Under the pieces are notes generated by a model. That model searched no databases. It was not told the origin of the DNA and saw nothing but the letters and a program-made list of their open reading frames with translations. Shown here piece after piece: positions 24,936 to 38,050 of a stretch of DNA of 64,000 bases (position 1 is its first letter; the number at the start of each line of letters is the position of its first letter). Source of the DNA: Arachis hypogaea. Lineage: Eukaryota > Streptophyta > Magnoliopsida > Fabales > Fabaceae. The translations under genes and the position numbers were made by a program. Where the stretch lies: positions 92,208,693 to 92,272,692 of the forward strand of contig NC_092045.1 in the NCBI RefSeq assembly GCF_003086295.3, read 5' to 3'.

Positions 24936-25599
24936 ATGAAAAATGACACTGTGAACTTTATGGTTGCCTTGGAAAACATGGCTGCGGCTATGTAGGTGAC
25001 AGCCGAAACATTAGGGAATCAAGCTAGAAATGGGAACGATGCTAATGGAGTTAATGGGCCAATGATAGTTGCAACTTTTCTGAAGAGACATCCACTGAGC
25101 GGAGGAACCACAAACCCCACTGAAGCTGACAACTAGTTTCAAGCAATCTAGCGAGCTTTACAAGCACAACAAGTCCCTGAAGATCAACGTGTTGAGTTTT
25201 CAACTTATCAGTTAGCGGGTGAATCCCAGTATTGGTGGCAAGGGACGTGACGCCTTCTGCAACAGGGTGACGCTGCTATACCCTGGGATGCATTTCGAAC
25301 TGAGTTTTACAAGAAATATTTCCCTAACTCGGTCAGAACAGCTAAGGAGCTTGAACTGCTGCAATTGAAACAGGGTCAGATGTCGGTCGCTGAATACACG
25401 AACAAGTTTGAGGAATTGTGCCGATTCTCTAGGATTTGTCAAGGAACATCAGGAGACTTTGAGGAGTGGAATTCCATTAAATACAAAGGAGGACTTCGAA
25501 GTGATATATTGAGTTTTGTGGGCCCGATGGAAATCAGAGTTTTCTCATACTTGGTAAATAAGAGCAGAGTCGTGGAAGAATGTTTAAAGAAGGCTGCTG
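24936..25599 (+). pseudogene. Ty3 gag, first part
   Basis: This encodes the retrotransposon capsid-type gag domain. The start at 24936 reads MKNDTVNFMVALENMAAAM and then TAG. Recognisable gag features follow: EFSTYQLAGESQYWWQGT, AWDAFRTEFYKKYFP-like sequence (IPWDAFRTEFYKKYFPNSVR), ELLQLKQGQMSVAEYTNKFEEL and CLKKAAV. At least four in-frame stops are visible, several consistent with TGG or CAG decaying to TAG or TGA. It is interrupted at 25600 by a solo LTR and resumes at 28915. Confidence 0.85.
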
Positions 25600-27365
25600 T
25601 GTAAACCCCAGGTAATTAGTAAATAGTTAACTAATAAATTAATTATTAATCAAAAAAATTAGAAAATTAAATTTTATAGTTTAATGAAGTATAAATAATT
25701 AAAATATAAGTTTTGACACTACTTTTAAATATTTTGGCCCAAAACCGGACCAACAGACCGAACTAGTTAGACCGAACTTAAACCGATCCAAAGCCCAACC
25801 CATAAAATACCATACGAAGCCTTCTCTTTCATTTTTCACCGAAGAGATGTGCTGAATGAGAGAAGAGCTTTGACAAAAACACCGAAACTCTCGTCTCAAT
25901 TTTAATTTCACGTAACTTTCGATTCGGTGCTCCGATTGACGAGCCGTCAGCGACCACGTGTTTGTCTCGGAATCCTCTTTAATTCTATCTAAACAAAGTG
26001 GTAAGAAATTATCATTTTCCCCCAGTTCTCCTTTTCACTTTCGAAATTTTAGGGATTGGGTATTGAGGAATTAAATGATTTTGATGGTTTAGGTGAACTC
26101 TAGCAGTGGATAATCATTGAGTTTTGTCCAATTGATCCATGGATAAGGTAAGAAACTGTTAAAACCTTGTGAATCATTGAACTAGTGAACTCTATGATGA
26201 TTATAGTGATATTTTGTGAAATAGATTGTGTTCTAGTTGATTGGAGTTCAATTGGGACAGTTTGGAACAAAATCCTAGTAATTAGGTTTGAGGAATTGAT
26301 GTTTGGAGGCTTGAAGCTTGTGAAAGGAGAGGTTTTTGAGGTGTTCTAAGCTTAGGGAGAAATCGGCAAAGGTATAGTTTTGGTTTCTCATAGTTAATGT
26401 TTAATGTCACGTGAAAACTTAGACTAAAAGACCTTAAGATAGGAATGAACTAAATGAATTATTGACGGATTGTGTAAATGATTTTTGATGAGTGATTCGA
26501 TTTTATGAACGGTTTGTTATTGAAGTTGGTTGGTTTTGGAAAAAGATTTAATATTGAAAATTAGTGTGATTTTGAAATAATTTGATACTGGAAATGATTT
26601 GAGTAATTGAGAGGTGTTTGGTTTGGTGGTTAGGACCCTTGAAGGGTGGCAGAAGTCCAAGTTTTAGAGAAGGTATTGTCAAAGTTTTTATAGAAATTGG
26701 AGGTTTTGTTTGAAGTGATTATTTAGAAAGATCTGGGTTTAAGGATTTTATAATTTGATTTTGAGTTATTAAGAAAAGACTTATGTTTTGAGTTTGTTTT
26801 ATTTAGAAAAGAATGAAGTGTTGTTTGAGTATGAATTGTTGAATAAGAAGCAAATGATGAAGATAATGATAATAGTAATAAAATGTGGCTGAGATGAGGT
26901 GTGTTTGATGATGAGATTGATTATGAGGAAGAAGAATGATGAGAACTGATATTGATTATGAAATTAAATGAATATGAATGAAGTGTAATTATAATGAAAA
27001 TGAATTTCTGAATGTGATTCCGGGTAAGATGCAATGGTATTATCCACTTGCTTCGGGTAAGAGTTGATAAGCCAGGTAAGATATATTGGTGTTATCCACT
27101 TGCTCCAGATAAGAGTTCTAGGCTTCAGGTAAGATGCAAGGGCTGAGTTCTATCATCGGTTGCTCCAGGTCGAGAACTATGACACCGCCTGGGTAAGAGG
27201 CAGTGGTGAGGTTGTCCCCTACTCCGAGTACGCGAGTAAGATGCAAGGGTTGCGGTGTTGTCCCACTTGCTCCGTGTTTGGTGTTCTGTCCAATGGTTAG
27301 CTACCAGGACATGTCGGGTTGGCTGTATAACCGACAGATGAGTTCGTCAGCCATAGGACAGGCAT

Positions 27366-27542
27366 TAGGGGCTGGAAATAGGCCAGGCGGCCTGCCAGGG
27401 GCCTGCAGCTTGGCCTGTGTTTGGCCTGGCCTGATAGGAAATAGGCCCAGGCTCAGGCTATTAAAAAAGCCTATATTCTTTAAAAGGTCAGGCCTAGGCT
27501 TTTGAAATAACCTGTTGGGCCTGTCAGGCTGGCCTGAGCCTG

Positions 27543-27601
<59 letters not shown>

Positions 27602-27968
27602 TTTTATTATACTAGTAAAAATGCTATTGGAAGGATTTGAACTTGGGTCTTCTATCTTATAAAAATACCTTTATCTACTCAGCCATTTGTCTCTTTAATT
27701 ATATATGTGTATTTTGTATCAATATTATTCATAAACTTATTATTTTATATTTTATAATTTTAAAATTTAAATTATATCTTAAATTTAATTATTATTAAAA
27801 AAATAGGTCTATTGACAGGCTTTAGGTCAGGCCAGATTTAACAACAGGTCAGGCTCAGTACTCATTAAAAAGTCTATATCAGGCTACAGGCCAGGCTAAG
27901 GCCAATATACTTTATTACAGGCTTGGCCTATTAAGAGTAAAGCTTGGCCTGACCTATTTCCACCCCTA
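27366..27968. mobile_element. hAT-type MITE inside the solo LTR
   Basis: A 603-bp insertion with inverted ends TAGGGGCTGGAAATAGG and (reverse complement of right end) TAGGGGTGGAAATAGG. It is flanked by an 8-bp duplication ACAGGCAT at 27358-27365 and 27969-27976. The related LTR at about 50025-50045 has the empty site (GGGCAGGCATACATC). It is rich in AGGCCTGGCC-type words and holds a long TA run. Confidence 0.9.
27545..27598. repeat. (TA)n microsatellite
   Basis: About 26 TA units within the hAT MITE. Confidence 0.98.
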
Positions 27969-28914
27969 ACAGGCATACATCATATGTATTTGTTTGCTTT
28001 ATTTGAATTTGCATTACTTAGGTTTGCCTATTTGAATTATTATGTCTACTTGCTATATGTTTTATTTGCTATAACTGCATTCTATTTGTGTTTTCCTTGC
28101 TTGTATTGTTTGTCTGTGCAATTAAGAGACCTCTTGTCTGGCGAAGGAGTGACGAGGGTTGTTCCACTGGTGATTCGGAGGGTTAAAAGAGATAGAAAGT
28201 GAAGGGTTAAGTTAAAGTTGGTTTTAGAACTTGAATACCTTATGTAACTTACCAAATTTATGGTTTAGTTGGGTCTTTAGGCTGAAATCTGAATGTCGAA
28301 GTTCTAGGAATGCCTCTGGCTTTTCCGGGACCTTTTATATTAACTATATGGGCACATTTACCATATTGTGAACCGCCGATTTTCATTCCATATATATTCT
28401 GTTGTTTTTCAGATGCAGGTTAAGAGACACCTTTACCACTATCTTTTGGACTGTCATATTTTATTTTAGGCTATGTATATATGTTTATGAAATCTCCGCA
28501 TGTATATTTTGTGTTTTGTCCCTCCTAGAGGTTGACTTGGAGATACAGGTGTTTATTTTGTAGTTTGAGTTTTATTTTGGGTTGTATATATATATATAAT
28601 TATATATATATATATACTCTGGCCTGCCTTAGCTTCGCAGGTCAAGTCTGGAGCTTGATATCTGTGTTTTGGAACTCTGATATGTACAATACATTTTCCA
28701 ACTTTCTTTGATCTTGTCCATTCTGTTTACGCTTATACGTACGAGTGTGATACGATTTTCTGTTTTCGCTTTTGATTAGCTTATTCTTCAAGGCTCCTCA
28801 TTATAAAATTATTTCCAACTATATTTATTTAAGTCTTTTCTTTTAGAGTTTGTAATACCTCGCCATCTCTGCTTTCCGTCTTAAGTGTAAGGCTCTGTGT
28901 GGTAGGGTGTTACA

Positions 28915-29192
28915 TGCTGTGGCAAGGGTGAAAGCCGGGAGTTCCGCCGAAGGGACCACAACAAGAATTTTGCACCGAGGGGCCAAAAGTTTAAGAGGAG
29001 TGGCAGTTGCCATGGGAGTGATAAAGGGAAGCAAGTGACACCTTACCCAGAGGATGTGAGGTGCCAAAGGTGCGAAAGTTTTCTTCCGAATAGGTCGTGC
29101 CGAAAGGCTTTAGGTCTATGTTATAGGTGCAGAGCGCCGGGTCATATCTCCAGAAATTGCTCTCGTAGAAAGGCTCTGGACGTTGATCAATC
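28915..29192 (+). pseudogene. Ty3 gag, second part with zinc knuckle
   Basis: Continuation of gag after the solo LTR: a basic linker (NFAPRGQKFKRSG-like) and then a CCHC zinc knuckle reading CYRCRAPGHISRNC (about 29119-29160). It ends with a stop after ALDVDQS. One frameshift is needed near 28940 to keep frame with the first part. The zinc knuckle itself is intact, which points to recent decay of the rest. Confidence 0.85.
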
Positions 29193-31307
29193 ATGACCAA
29201 AAGGTGGGGGTAATCCTGAAAAATGTTAATAGAATTTTAATTGCATTATATGATATTGAGAATGTCGCGTTTAGATATAGTGTATGATGGAGGTGAGGAT
29301 TTAGGGCTGAAAGTGTTAAGACTTAATTGTGACTCTAGTGTGCTTATACCAACTTCTCAACTTATAATACTTAGACTCGAAGTTCCTTCTTGCTTACCGT
29401 TGATAGGATTGGACTAGTTATCAACGCACCACCTGTTGCTGGATTGCTTTGAATATACAATTCGATTTATGTCCGAAGGGTCTGAAAAAGGTAATGGTCG
29501 CGAGAGGTAGTGTTTGAATTCTATGACGGTGAGCTATAATGGAGAGAGATTGATTGAGCGATAGGCTTAGTATCCATGGACCTTCGTGACATGATTGATT
29601 CTTTTTCCCTTATAACTTGCTCGAGATTTTGTCTCAGATTCTTTGTTTGCAAAAGATTTAATTGTCTCACTAATTCTATTTCTTACTCGCACATAATCGT
29701 GCATGAACTTTGTACTCTCCAAGGCAAGCCTAATTTTGTTGTGATACAACCAAGCGATTCTTGAATCTTTGAAAACTAGCAGTCAAATTGCTTTTCTTTG
29801 TGAACTTGTGTTTCTTCAAAAATTGATGGAGACTTACTTAATTCAATATGCCTTGCTTCTTTCTAATCAGAGTGTTTGATTTGGCTTCTCTCCGTGAGAT
29901 ACATCTTAATTCTTATCCTGTGTATTTCGTAAAATTTTCTACAACTTTATTTAATCAAAACACAAGACATCCTTCTGATTTCTTGCGAACACCATTTGGG
30001 ATGTTCATTTGTCCTTTAAGCTTATAATCTTTTTGAAAATCAACTCGACCTTGACTTTGTATTGTGCACAATTCTTAGATATAACCCTCGGAGCGTTAGT
30101 TCCTTAGAACACGATTGATGGATGAGAAGATGAAGCTTGAGCGTGTACAAGATCATGAGGAGTTGTGAAGTTTAATTTCCGCAGATTGAACAGTAAGGAT
30201 ACACTATTTGTATGGATGCTTGAATGCGAATGAAGCTTTCGAACCTTGAAAGAAAGAAATTAACTACAATGTTAGTACTCACGATTACCTAAACCTGACG
30301 AACCATTTAAGGCTTACTACGATACATTACCAAAGGGCTTAGGAAGATGCCCTGAGTAATAAGTCTTTGAGTATTGTTTGGAGGACAATTAAGGAGAATG
30401 AACCGTTAAATAAGTTCAGAATATTAGGTTGGAAGATGAGAAAGTGGATGGAGGTATCAGACTGGATCAACTGCAAATGTTAAACAATTGTGAGACTGAG
30501 AATTCAGAGAGCGCAGTAAGAGGATAAGAAGCTACCAAGAATATCGAATCTTGTTGAACAAGGGAATCAAGAAGAGATCAATGGAAAATAGGAATGGAAT
30601 TTAAATGTATAAGAAAAGACTTAGTGTGCTGAATGTCAAAAGTAGACACATAAACTATTGTCCAAAGCATACATGAGCGAACCTTTGATTCACCTTAAAG
30701 TTACTAAGATATATCACGAAAGATGAAGTAGTGGTTCATATAACTCAACGTTTGACATATTATAGGGAAGACTATTTCTTGGAAGCTCAGGCGTCCTAGA
30801 TCCCAAATCAAAAGCCAAGACAACGGAGAAAAACCAAGCGAATTCAAGTTGAGATTTTGGCTGAGCAAAGCTGGTAGGAAAGTTATGCGAACTGGGAGAG
30901 AAAACCTAGATAGTTTAAGAAAAGAAGTTATACATTCTTCGAGGTTGCTTCAACAGGCTGGAATTGAAGGGCAATCAATACTAAGGGGATGAAATCGAGG
31001 TGTATCAAGCTGCTTGAAGTATTAAGATGGATTGGTGGCCGAAAATGTATCAAATAGTTTTACTACCGTATTAGTTAAATTAGAAGAAGATTTAACATTT
31101 CAAGTACTTCTAGTTAGAATGAACGATACCAGTGTTGAGCGACTACACGGAAGAGTAGTACCATTAGTATAGGATTCTTGGAGTCGAGCTAGAATTGGGA
31201 AACACATTTGAGAGCTTGAAATCTAAAATGGGAAGTGACTCCCACACCTATTATCAGGTAACTGAATCTGAATTTTGGGAACAAAATTCTTAACTAGGTG
31301 GGTAGGA
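29193..31307 (+). pseudogene. Highly degraded Ty3 protease/pol remnant
   Basis: Only traces are readable: a protease-linker-like RLEVPSCLPL / THHLLLDCFE region at about 29360-29490, an RNase H-like DEPFKAYYDTLPKGL at about 30300-30340, and a WKW-like / CQK-like integrase trace at about 30580-30650. A polypurine-like tract precedes the 3' LTR. The stretch 29540-30180 shows nothing I can identify. Much of reverse transcriptase appears deleted. Confidence 0.5.
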
Positions 31308-32347
31308 TGTAAACCCCAAAAAATTAATAAATAATTAGCCAATAAATTAATTATTATTCAAAGATATTAGAAAATTAAATATTATAGTTTAGGGAAGTAG
31401 AAATATTAAAAATACGAATTTTGACACTAATTTTAAAGATTTTGGCCCAAAATCGGGCCAACAGGCCGAATTGGTTAGACCAGGCCTAACCGGTCCAAAG
31501 CCCAACCTATATAAGCTTCCAACCGAAGCTTTCTTATTCATTTTTCACTTCGATATGCTGAAAGAAGAAAGGAGAAAGAGCGTAACCGAAACCTTTAACG
31601 TCTCTGAAATTCAATCGTCCGAAACTTTCAATCCGAAGCTCCGATTGACGACTCGTCAATGACCACGCGTTTGTCTCGGAATTCTCTACAAAACTCACAT
31701 ATCAATATGGTAAGAATCTAGCAATTTTTACTCAGCCACTCTTCCCTAATTTCGAATTTTAAGATTTTGAGTTTGATAGATTATGTGATTTTGATGTTTT
31801 AGGCTTGAGTTAGCTTGAGGAAACTATTGGATTTTGTTCATTTGAGTTTTGGGAAAGGTAAGAAACTCTTATTTCTTTGGTGAATTTCCAATTTAGTGAA
31901 CTCTGTTGATCATCGTGATATTCTATGAATTAGATTGTGTTCTTGTTGATTTAGAGTTCAATTAGGCAGTTTGGAATAAAATCTGGGTGATTAAGCTTGA
32001 GAAATTGACGTTTGGAAGTTTAGAGCTTGTGAAATGAGAGGTTTTTAAGGTGTTCCGAGTTTAGGGAGGAATTGGCCAAGGTATGGTTTTGATTTCTTGT
32101 AGATAATATATAATGTTTTGTTAAAACATAGGCTAATTGACCATAGGATAGGTTGGAAATGTGGGAATATGTTAATGCTAATAACCTTGATGGAAATGTG
32201 AAACTATATTGTGAATGAGTTGATGAATGATGATTTTGTTGAATTAGTTGTAGAAATTGTATTAATTAAAGGTGCTTATGAGAGTTGATGAATGATTATT
32301 GATGAATGTGAGTATTGATAATGAAAGATTGAGGATTGGTTGAGTTA

Positions 32348-32422
<75 letters not shown>
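32348..32422. repeat. (GT)n microsatellite
   Basis: About 35 GT units within the LTR; the minus-strand frame of Thr-His repeats over it is spurious. Confidence 0.98.
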
Positions 32423-32425
<3 letters not shown>

Positions 32426-33935
32426 GAATAATGAATGAATTGAGAGTTGGAAATAATTTTGATATTGGAATTGGTTTGGCTTATTGGAAATTATTTGAAA
32501 AGGGTTTGAAAGGTGGTTTGGTTGGGACCAACGTTCTAAAAACTGGACCGGACTGGCCAGTTCAACCGGATTAACCGAAAACCGGTCACCTAACCAGTCC
32601 GGTCCACATGCAAAATCGCGCTGCAAAAAACCGGTGGAAAAACCAGACAAACCGGTGGTTAACCGGTGAACCGGGCAAACCGGCCCAGTTTATAAAAAAA
32701 GAAAAACAGGCTGAAGCACTGAACAACGCGAGTAGAAGCATCAGTTTACCGTAAATCAAGAGCGCCGCTAGGGGGCCAGCAGTTTTCTAACTTTTGGGCC
32801 AGCAAACAACCAGCAATACTAATTTTATACCTCAAACAAAATAAAGCCCAAACCCATAAAGAGAGCGTGTATTCACGCTCCTTTACCATGCTCTCTTCTT
32901 CTCCCAAAAAATTTTAGTCTCTCCTCTACACTCTTGCACGCCATTTTTGTTGCTCTCAATGCTGGAGCACGCTCAACACGAATCAGCATTCTTGAGCTCG
33001 CTGTTCATCTTAAGTAGCGTCTCCAATAGCAGCAGCGTTACTCTCTGCAACATGCAACAACATCTCTCAGCTCTCTATCCATTCTTCTTCGTTTCTACTA
33101 ATGCGTAATGCTTCTTCAAGATTAATGTGAAGGTAAATGAGTTTTCATTTTTGTTCATTTATTGCTTTCTTCAACTCTTACCTTCTTGCTGTCCATCATT
33201 CTGTATCCATTCAAAACATGCAACCAGAAATTCATAATAACACCCAAAAATATTACTCAATGTTTCCTGTCTTTCATGAAAAATCTTTAAATACTCTATA
33301 ATAAAATTTCTTTTGATTTTGATTTTGATTTTGATTTTGATTTTGATTCATCATTAAGTTATTATCTCAGTTGTTACTAGAGGTTTGTTGTGGTAGAGCT
33401 TTGGAAATTGATGCTGAAGTTTAATATGATAAGACGCAGCAACACCATTTTCATGAGTAGATTGCCCACCACCTGTTTGAGAAATTACCGCAGCAACTCT
33501 ATAATAACTCTTCTCTTCTTCTACCTTTATTATTACTTTTGCCAGTCCATTTTGTCCTTGGTATGCTCCTGGATGTTGGTGGTTTCTGGTCAATGATTTA
33601 TTTTGCTGTGCATGAAAATTATTCAACAGTGTGAGGAGCTATGTTATATCATATGACTTAGGTTCTTAATCAAGCCACCTCGTTGATGTCAATTTTGATA
33701 GACCACCTAAATACATTGTTGTTGATGCTATTATATTAACTAATCATACATAGAAAAGCAATCTCTGTAACAAGAATTAATTGCTTGAAGATTGATGAAT
33801 TGAATCAATACATGTATATGAAAATCATAATAACTTGGCTGTCAACCAATATTAGCTCTCAGAAAGAAAATAAAGCTATATTCAAAAATACTTTCATGGT
33901 TATCCCTTTATGCATAAAGTCAATTAAATTATTTT

Positions 33936-34148
33936 GTGTTTAATATGAACTATGATGGAAGGAACAGAAGACTTCAAGGCTTAGCTACTGCTATCCTAAA
34001 GTTGTGGGAGAAGAGTCTTATTGCAAAAATTGCTATCAAGTTTGGAGTTCCAAATACTGACAATGAATTGATGGCCAATGAACTAAAGGCAAGTTTGATA
34101 GACAATCTATTGTTCAGTATATGCAAGTTTCAAGACATCATAGACTAA
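33936..34148 (+). pseudogene. Captured CRM-domain (CRS1-like splicing factor) fragment
   Basis: The translated stretch [20 protein letters not shown] followed by [11 protein letters not shown] and NELMANELK matches the core of the CRM RNA-binding domain of chloroplast group II intron splicing factors (CRS1/CAF family). Only one domain's worth of sequence is present, ending at TAA 34146. It lies between two direct repeats (33351 and 34273) in the MULE's left arm, outside the MULE's own genes. This looks like a gene fragment captured by the element. Confidence 0.65.
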
Positions 34149-34535
34149 ATAGGTATATGTTGAGCTTGTAAAGACACTTTTTCTTTAGCCTGAACACTTA
34201 AGCTTTCAGAATGTTCTGGAGTGTCAAAGGTTAAACATATGACATTTAATTTATAAATCTTTGAAAAAATTCATTAAGTTATTATCTCATTTGTTAGTAC
34301 AGCTTTGTTGTGGTAGAGCTTTGATAATGGCTACTGGATAATTGATTACTAGCTTTGTTAATAGTATGTTTCTTAATAACATGCAGTGATTATTTGAAAA
34401 TAGAAAAGATCCAGATATTAAGATGCCGCGAAGAAGTACAACTACAAAGAAATCTGAAACAGGAACTAGAAGGAAAATGCAGCCGAAAACTCTTGAAGAA
34501 CTAGAATCTCGGGTATAAACCAATTAAAAAGGGGA

Positions 34536-35170
34536 TTTTGCACACTTTACTCAGGACACTTTGCACCCATCTGAATGAAATTTTGCACACATTATTCAGC
34601 ATAGTTTACACTCAATATAATTATTTTTTGCACACATTTTTCGAACAGTTTGCACCCACTTTAATTTGATTTTGCACACATCAATTTTGCCTAAAGTATA
34701 CATGCCTAGATATAATTCCTATCAATCTGGATCGTCTCACCTTAGCTTTGAACATCAACACATGGCATGAGCACGACAGGACCATGTCCAAATGTGGCTG
34801 CTTTCATTTATGTATGTTGTGTCTAGTAGATATATCCCTAGGCTTCTCTCTACTACTAAAATGATGGGATAATGTTAAATCATACTGTTACTTACATGTC
34901 TTTGGTAACTGTTTAGTGGGTCGTTGTTATATTTTTGGCTGGTATATGATGTGGGTTATTTAATTTGTACACCATAGGGGAAAATATTGCATATGCTGCA
35001 TGCTGGGATTATTAACTTGTACTAAAAACTGTTGGCCCCCTAGCGGTGCATACATCAATTTTACAATTTGCACTCACTTTAATCAAGTTTTGCACACCTC
35101 ACTTGCACAGTTTGCACTCAATTTAATAAAATTTTCCATATATCACTTAGCATATTTTGTACCCAGTTTA
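34536..35170 (+). repeat. GCAC-rich ~44-bp repeats, left group
   Basis: Scattered copies of the TTTTGCACAC..TTTGCACCCA unit at about 34536-34690 and 35060-35170, inside the first intron of the Ulp1-like gene. They are the same family as the arrays at 37438-38050 and 40868-41190. Confidence 0.85.
35021..35048 (-). other. Internal inverted copy of the MULE end
   Basis: The reverse complement reads GCACCGCTAGGGGGCCAACA, matching the MULE's left end GCGCCGCTAGGGGGCCAGCA at 32762. It lies inside the first intron of the Ulp1-like gene. It could be the right end of a smaller MULE (32760-35048) or a rearranged terminus. I found no matching target duplication. Confidence 0.7.
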
Positions 35171-37437
35171 ATAAGATTTTTTTACTTTATGTTTGCAGAA
35201 AGTAATAGAATGTCGTTGTTCTCCTGTTTCGGTTTTCACAACGATAAATTCTCTTACAAAAGAGCAAAAAATTGAAGTTGATAAAATGGGATTCTCATCC
35301 ATGAAGGCTATTCAAGATTGGAAAATTGATAGGCGGTTATTCCTCGCACTTGCTAAAGCATATAACACAATAACAAGCAAACTGGAATTAGTGGTGGGGG
35401 ATATCGATGTGACAACAGACAAAATTGGGTTAGCTCTAGGATTACCTTCAATTGGTAACAATTTTCCAGAAGAAGAAGATTGGACTTCAGAGCAAAAAAA
35501 ATTAGTTGCCCCATTCAAGTCTGTGACAAACCCATGGTTACAAGAAGTATTACATTCAAGAGAATGTAATGTTTCAACATCCAAAGGGAGAGATTATTTT
35601 AGGAGAGCATTTACAATGTTTATTATTAGCTCATTTTTGGCACCAACAAGTAGCGATGTCACATCCCCAAAGCACTTACGCGCCATTGTTGATGTAGAGG
35701 ATATCACAAGATACAATTGGGCAAGATTTGTGCATGATGAGCTTATGAAAGGGGTTAAAAAATTCAAGAAAAAAAATACATTAAGTATTGATGGTTGTCT
35801 TTATGTTTTGATGGTAATCTGTCTAATGTACTTATCCTTTTTTTCCTTTTTTCATTTCTTTTTTGATGATAATCATTACATTTATTATTTTGCTTGTAGA
35901 TTATCTATTACCACAAAGACACATTTGGAGATAAGGAAAATTATATGGGGCCTCCACCACCATGGATTGCTTATTGGGATAAAGAAAAACTTGCAAAGAA
36001 GTTGACACAGGAGTCATCAAAGCAAAAGCCAACGGTTTGTTTTATTTATTTATCATGTTAATTCGCTTCTTTTTTTAAAAAAATTGATGATTGCTTATAA
36101 TATCCCAGAATTCTTTCTATTAATGAACCCCTTAATGCACATTTCTAAGTTGAATTCTTTTCACTTATAGTTATCAGCTACGTTTTGTTTATCTAAGAGG
36201 AAGTATATTAATTAGGTTTGATCCTTTATGTGTTCTTGTGTGATGTGTGATGTGTGTGTTATTTGAGATACATACAACTGTGTTGAATTTCTAATTGTTG
36301 AAATCCTGATATCTATATAGAATGCTCAAATGGCATAGTTATAGTTATGATATTGCCTCAATTTTATTCTAAGTCTTATATTTGCATGCCTTGTTTTAGA
36401 AGTTAGTAAAATGACATTCTAAGGTTGTTGAGTGCAGATGTGGATTAGTGAGTATAATTGTGCTGTTTTATGGTGTGCTTATTAGTGAATTAGTGTGTAG
36501 TTATTTGCTCTAAAGATTGAATGCAGTGTGATAAAAGAAAAATAGTGGCAAGTTTGGTGCAAACTGCAGAGAATACAATTACAATGGTAAATAATAAAAT
36601 TGAAACTAAACTGGATTTAATATGTAATCTCTATTTTTTATTTTCAATTTTTAATTCATGGAATGCTAGTTATGCTACAACTCTTCTCCGTTGGCAAATG
36701 GAAAGCATTATAAGCTAAATATTAATTTCTAGTGAACTGAACCTTTTTTGGATTTTTTTCTGTTTTGCATAATATGATGAGTGTATAATATAATCTGTGT
36801 GATTATTATTGTAGGGTATTGTTACCCTTTTAGTTAAGCAAGGTGGTGTTGATGCTAAATTTGCAAAGAACACAACAAGAACACCAACTAAGAAAAGGGG
36901 GGCGAAGGAGCTTAATAAAGATAACACAACGAAGGAAAAGAAAGAAAGGTAAAAAAAATAAAATTTTGGGAAGCCTATGAGTATTACAAACACTCTTTAT
37001 CACTAATTAAATTTCTTTTTTATAGATTTGATGAACAAAATAATGACAACAAAATGTCAAAGGAAGATGATAATGTATCAGATGAGCAAAAAGATAAAGA
37101 AAGGTAAAAATTAGTTTTGATTTATCTTTTGTAATAAAAGAGAATGTAAAATAAAATATAGTGTATTCTTCTTTATAGTGATGCAAAGCAAGATGATGAA
37201 AAAGAGGTCAAAACAAGGTAAAAATAGTGTATGTGCTTTTTTTATAGTGATGATTTTTTTTATTTATTGTTCTACAAATCTTTAATTATTGTTTTTATTG
37301 ATTTAATAGGGAAGACAAAAAAGATGAAAACAACATGAGATCGCCAATGAGATCACCTAGCAATATGGGTATAAATTATAGTTCTTAGTGTTTGTTGTGT
37401 TGCATTATGTATTATGTGAATATATATGAGATTTTTG

Positions 37438-38050
37438 TTATGTAATTTTGCACACATGAATCAGCAAGTTTGCACCTTATGTAATGAATTTTTGCACACA
37501 TGAATTTGATGTTTTGCACCCACTTTAATGATATTTTGCACACATGAATTTGATATTTTGCACCCGCTTTAATGAATTTTTGCACCCGCTTTAATGAGAT
37601 TTTGCACACATGAATCAGCAAGTTTGCACCCTATGTAATGAATTTTTGCACACATAAATTTGATGTTTTGCACCCGCTTTAATGAGATTTTGCACACATG
37701 AATCAGCAAGTTTGCACCCTATGTAATGAGATTTTGCACACATGAATTTGATATTTTGCACCCACTTTAATGAATTTTTGCACCCGCTTTAATGAGATTT
37801 TGCACATATGAATCAGCAAGTTTGCACCCTATGTAATGAATTTTTGCACACATGAATTTGATGTTTTGCACCCCCCTTAATGAATTTTTGCACACATGAA
37901 TCAGCAAGTTTGCACTCCCCTTAATGATATTTTGCACCCATAAATCTGATAATTTGCATTTGCTTTAATGAGATTTTGCACACATGAATTTGATGTTTTG
38001 CACTCACCTTAATGATATTTTGCACACATGAATCATAGTTTGCACTCACA
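37438..38050 (+). repeat. Tandem ~44-bp repeat array (TTTTGCACACATGAATC)
   Basis: About 13 imperfect head-to-tail units alternating two forms, one with GAATCAGCAAGTTTGCACC and one with GAATTTGATGTTTTGCACC. It lies in intron 7 of the Ulp1-like gene. Frames read from it are artefacts of the periodicity. Confidence 0.95.

Larger units (their letters stand above)
25600..28914 (+). repeat. Solo LTR of Tekay-like family inside gag
   Basis: A 3315-bp LTR with TG...CA ends (TGTAAACCCC ... GGGTGTTACA), flanked by a perfect 5-bp target duplication TGCTG at 25595-25599 and 28915-28919. Gag coding sequence resumes immediately after, so the internal region was lost by LTR-LTR recombination. It is homologous to the 3' LTR starting at 31308. 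It includes a (TA)n run at about 28585-28616 and a hAT MITE. Confidence 0.92.

Noticed and set aside
32345..32650. Minus-strand frame with a run of Thr-His
   Set aside because: It only translates the (GT)n microsatellite and adjoining LTR/hAT end sequence.
33354..33626. Minus-strand 90-codon frame in the MULE left arm
   Set aside because: No domain recognised and it partly overlaps the direct repeat at 33351; it may be a captured fragment but I cannot support it.
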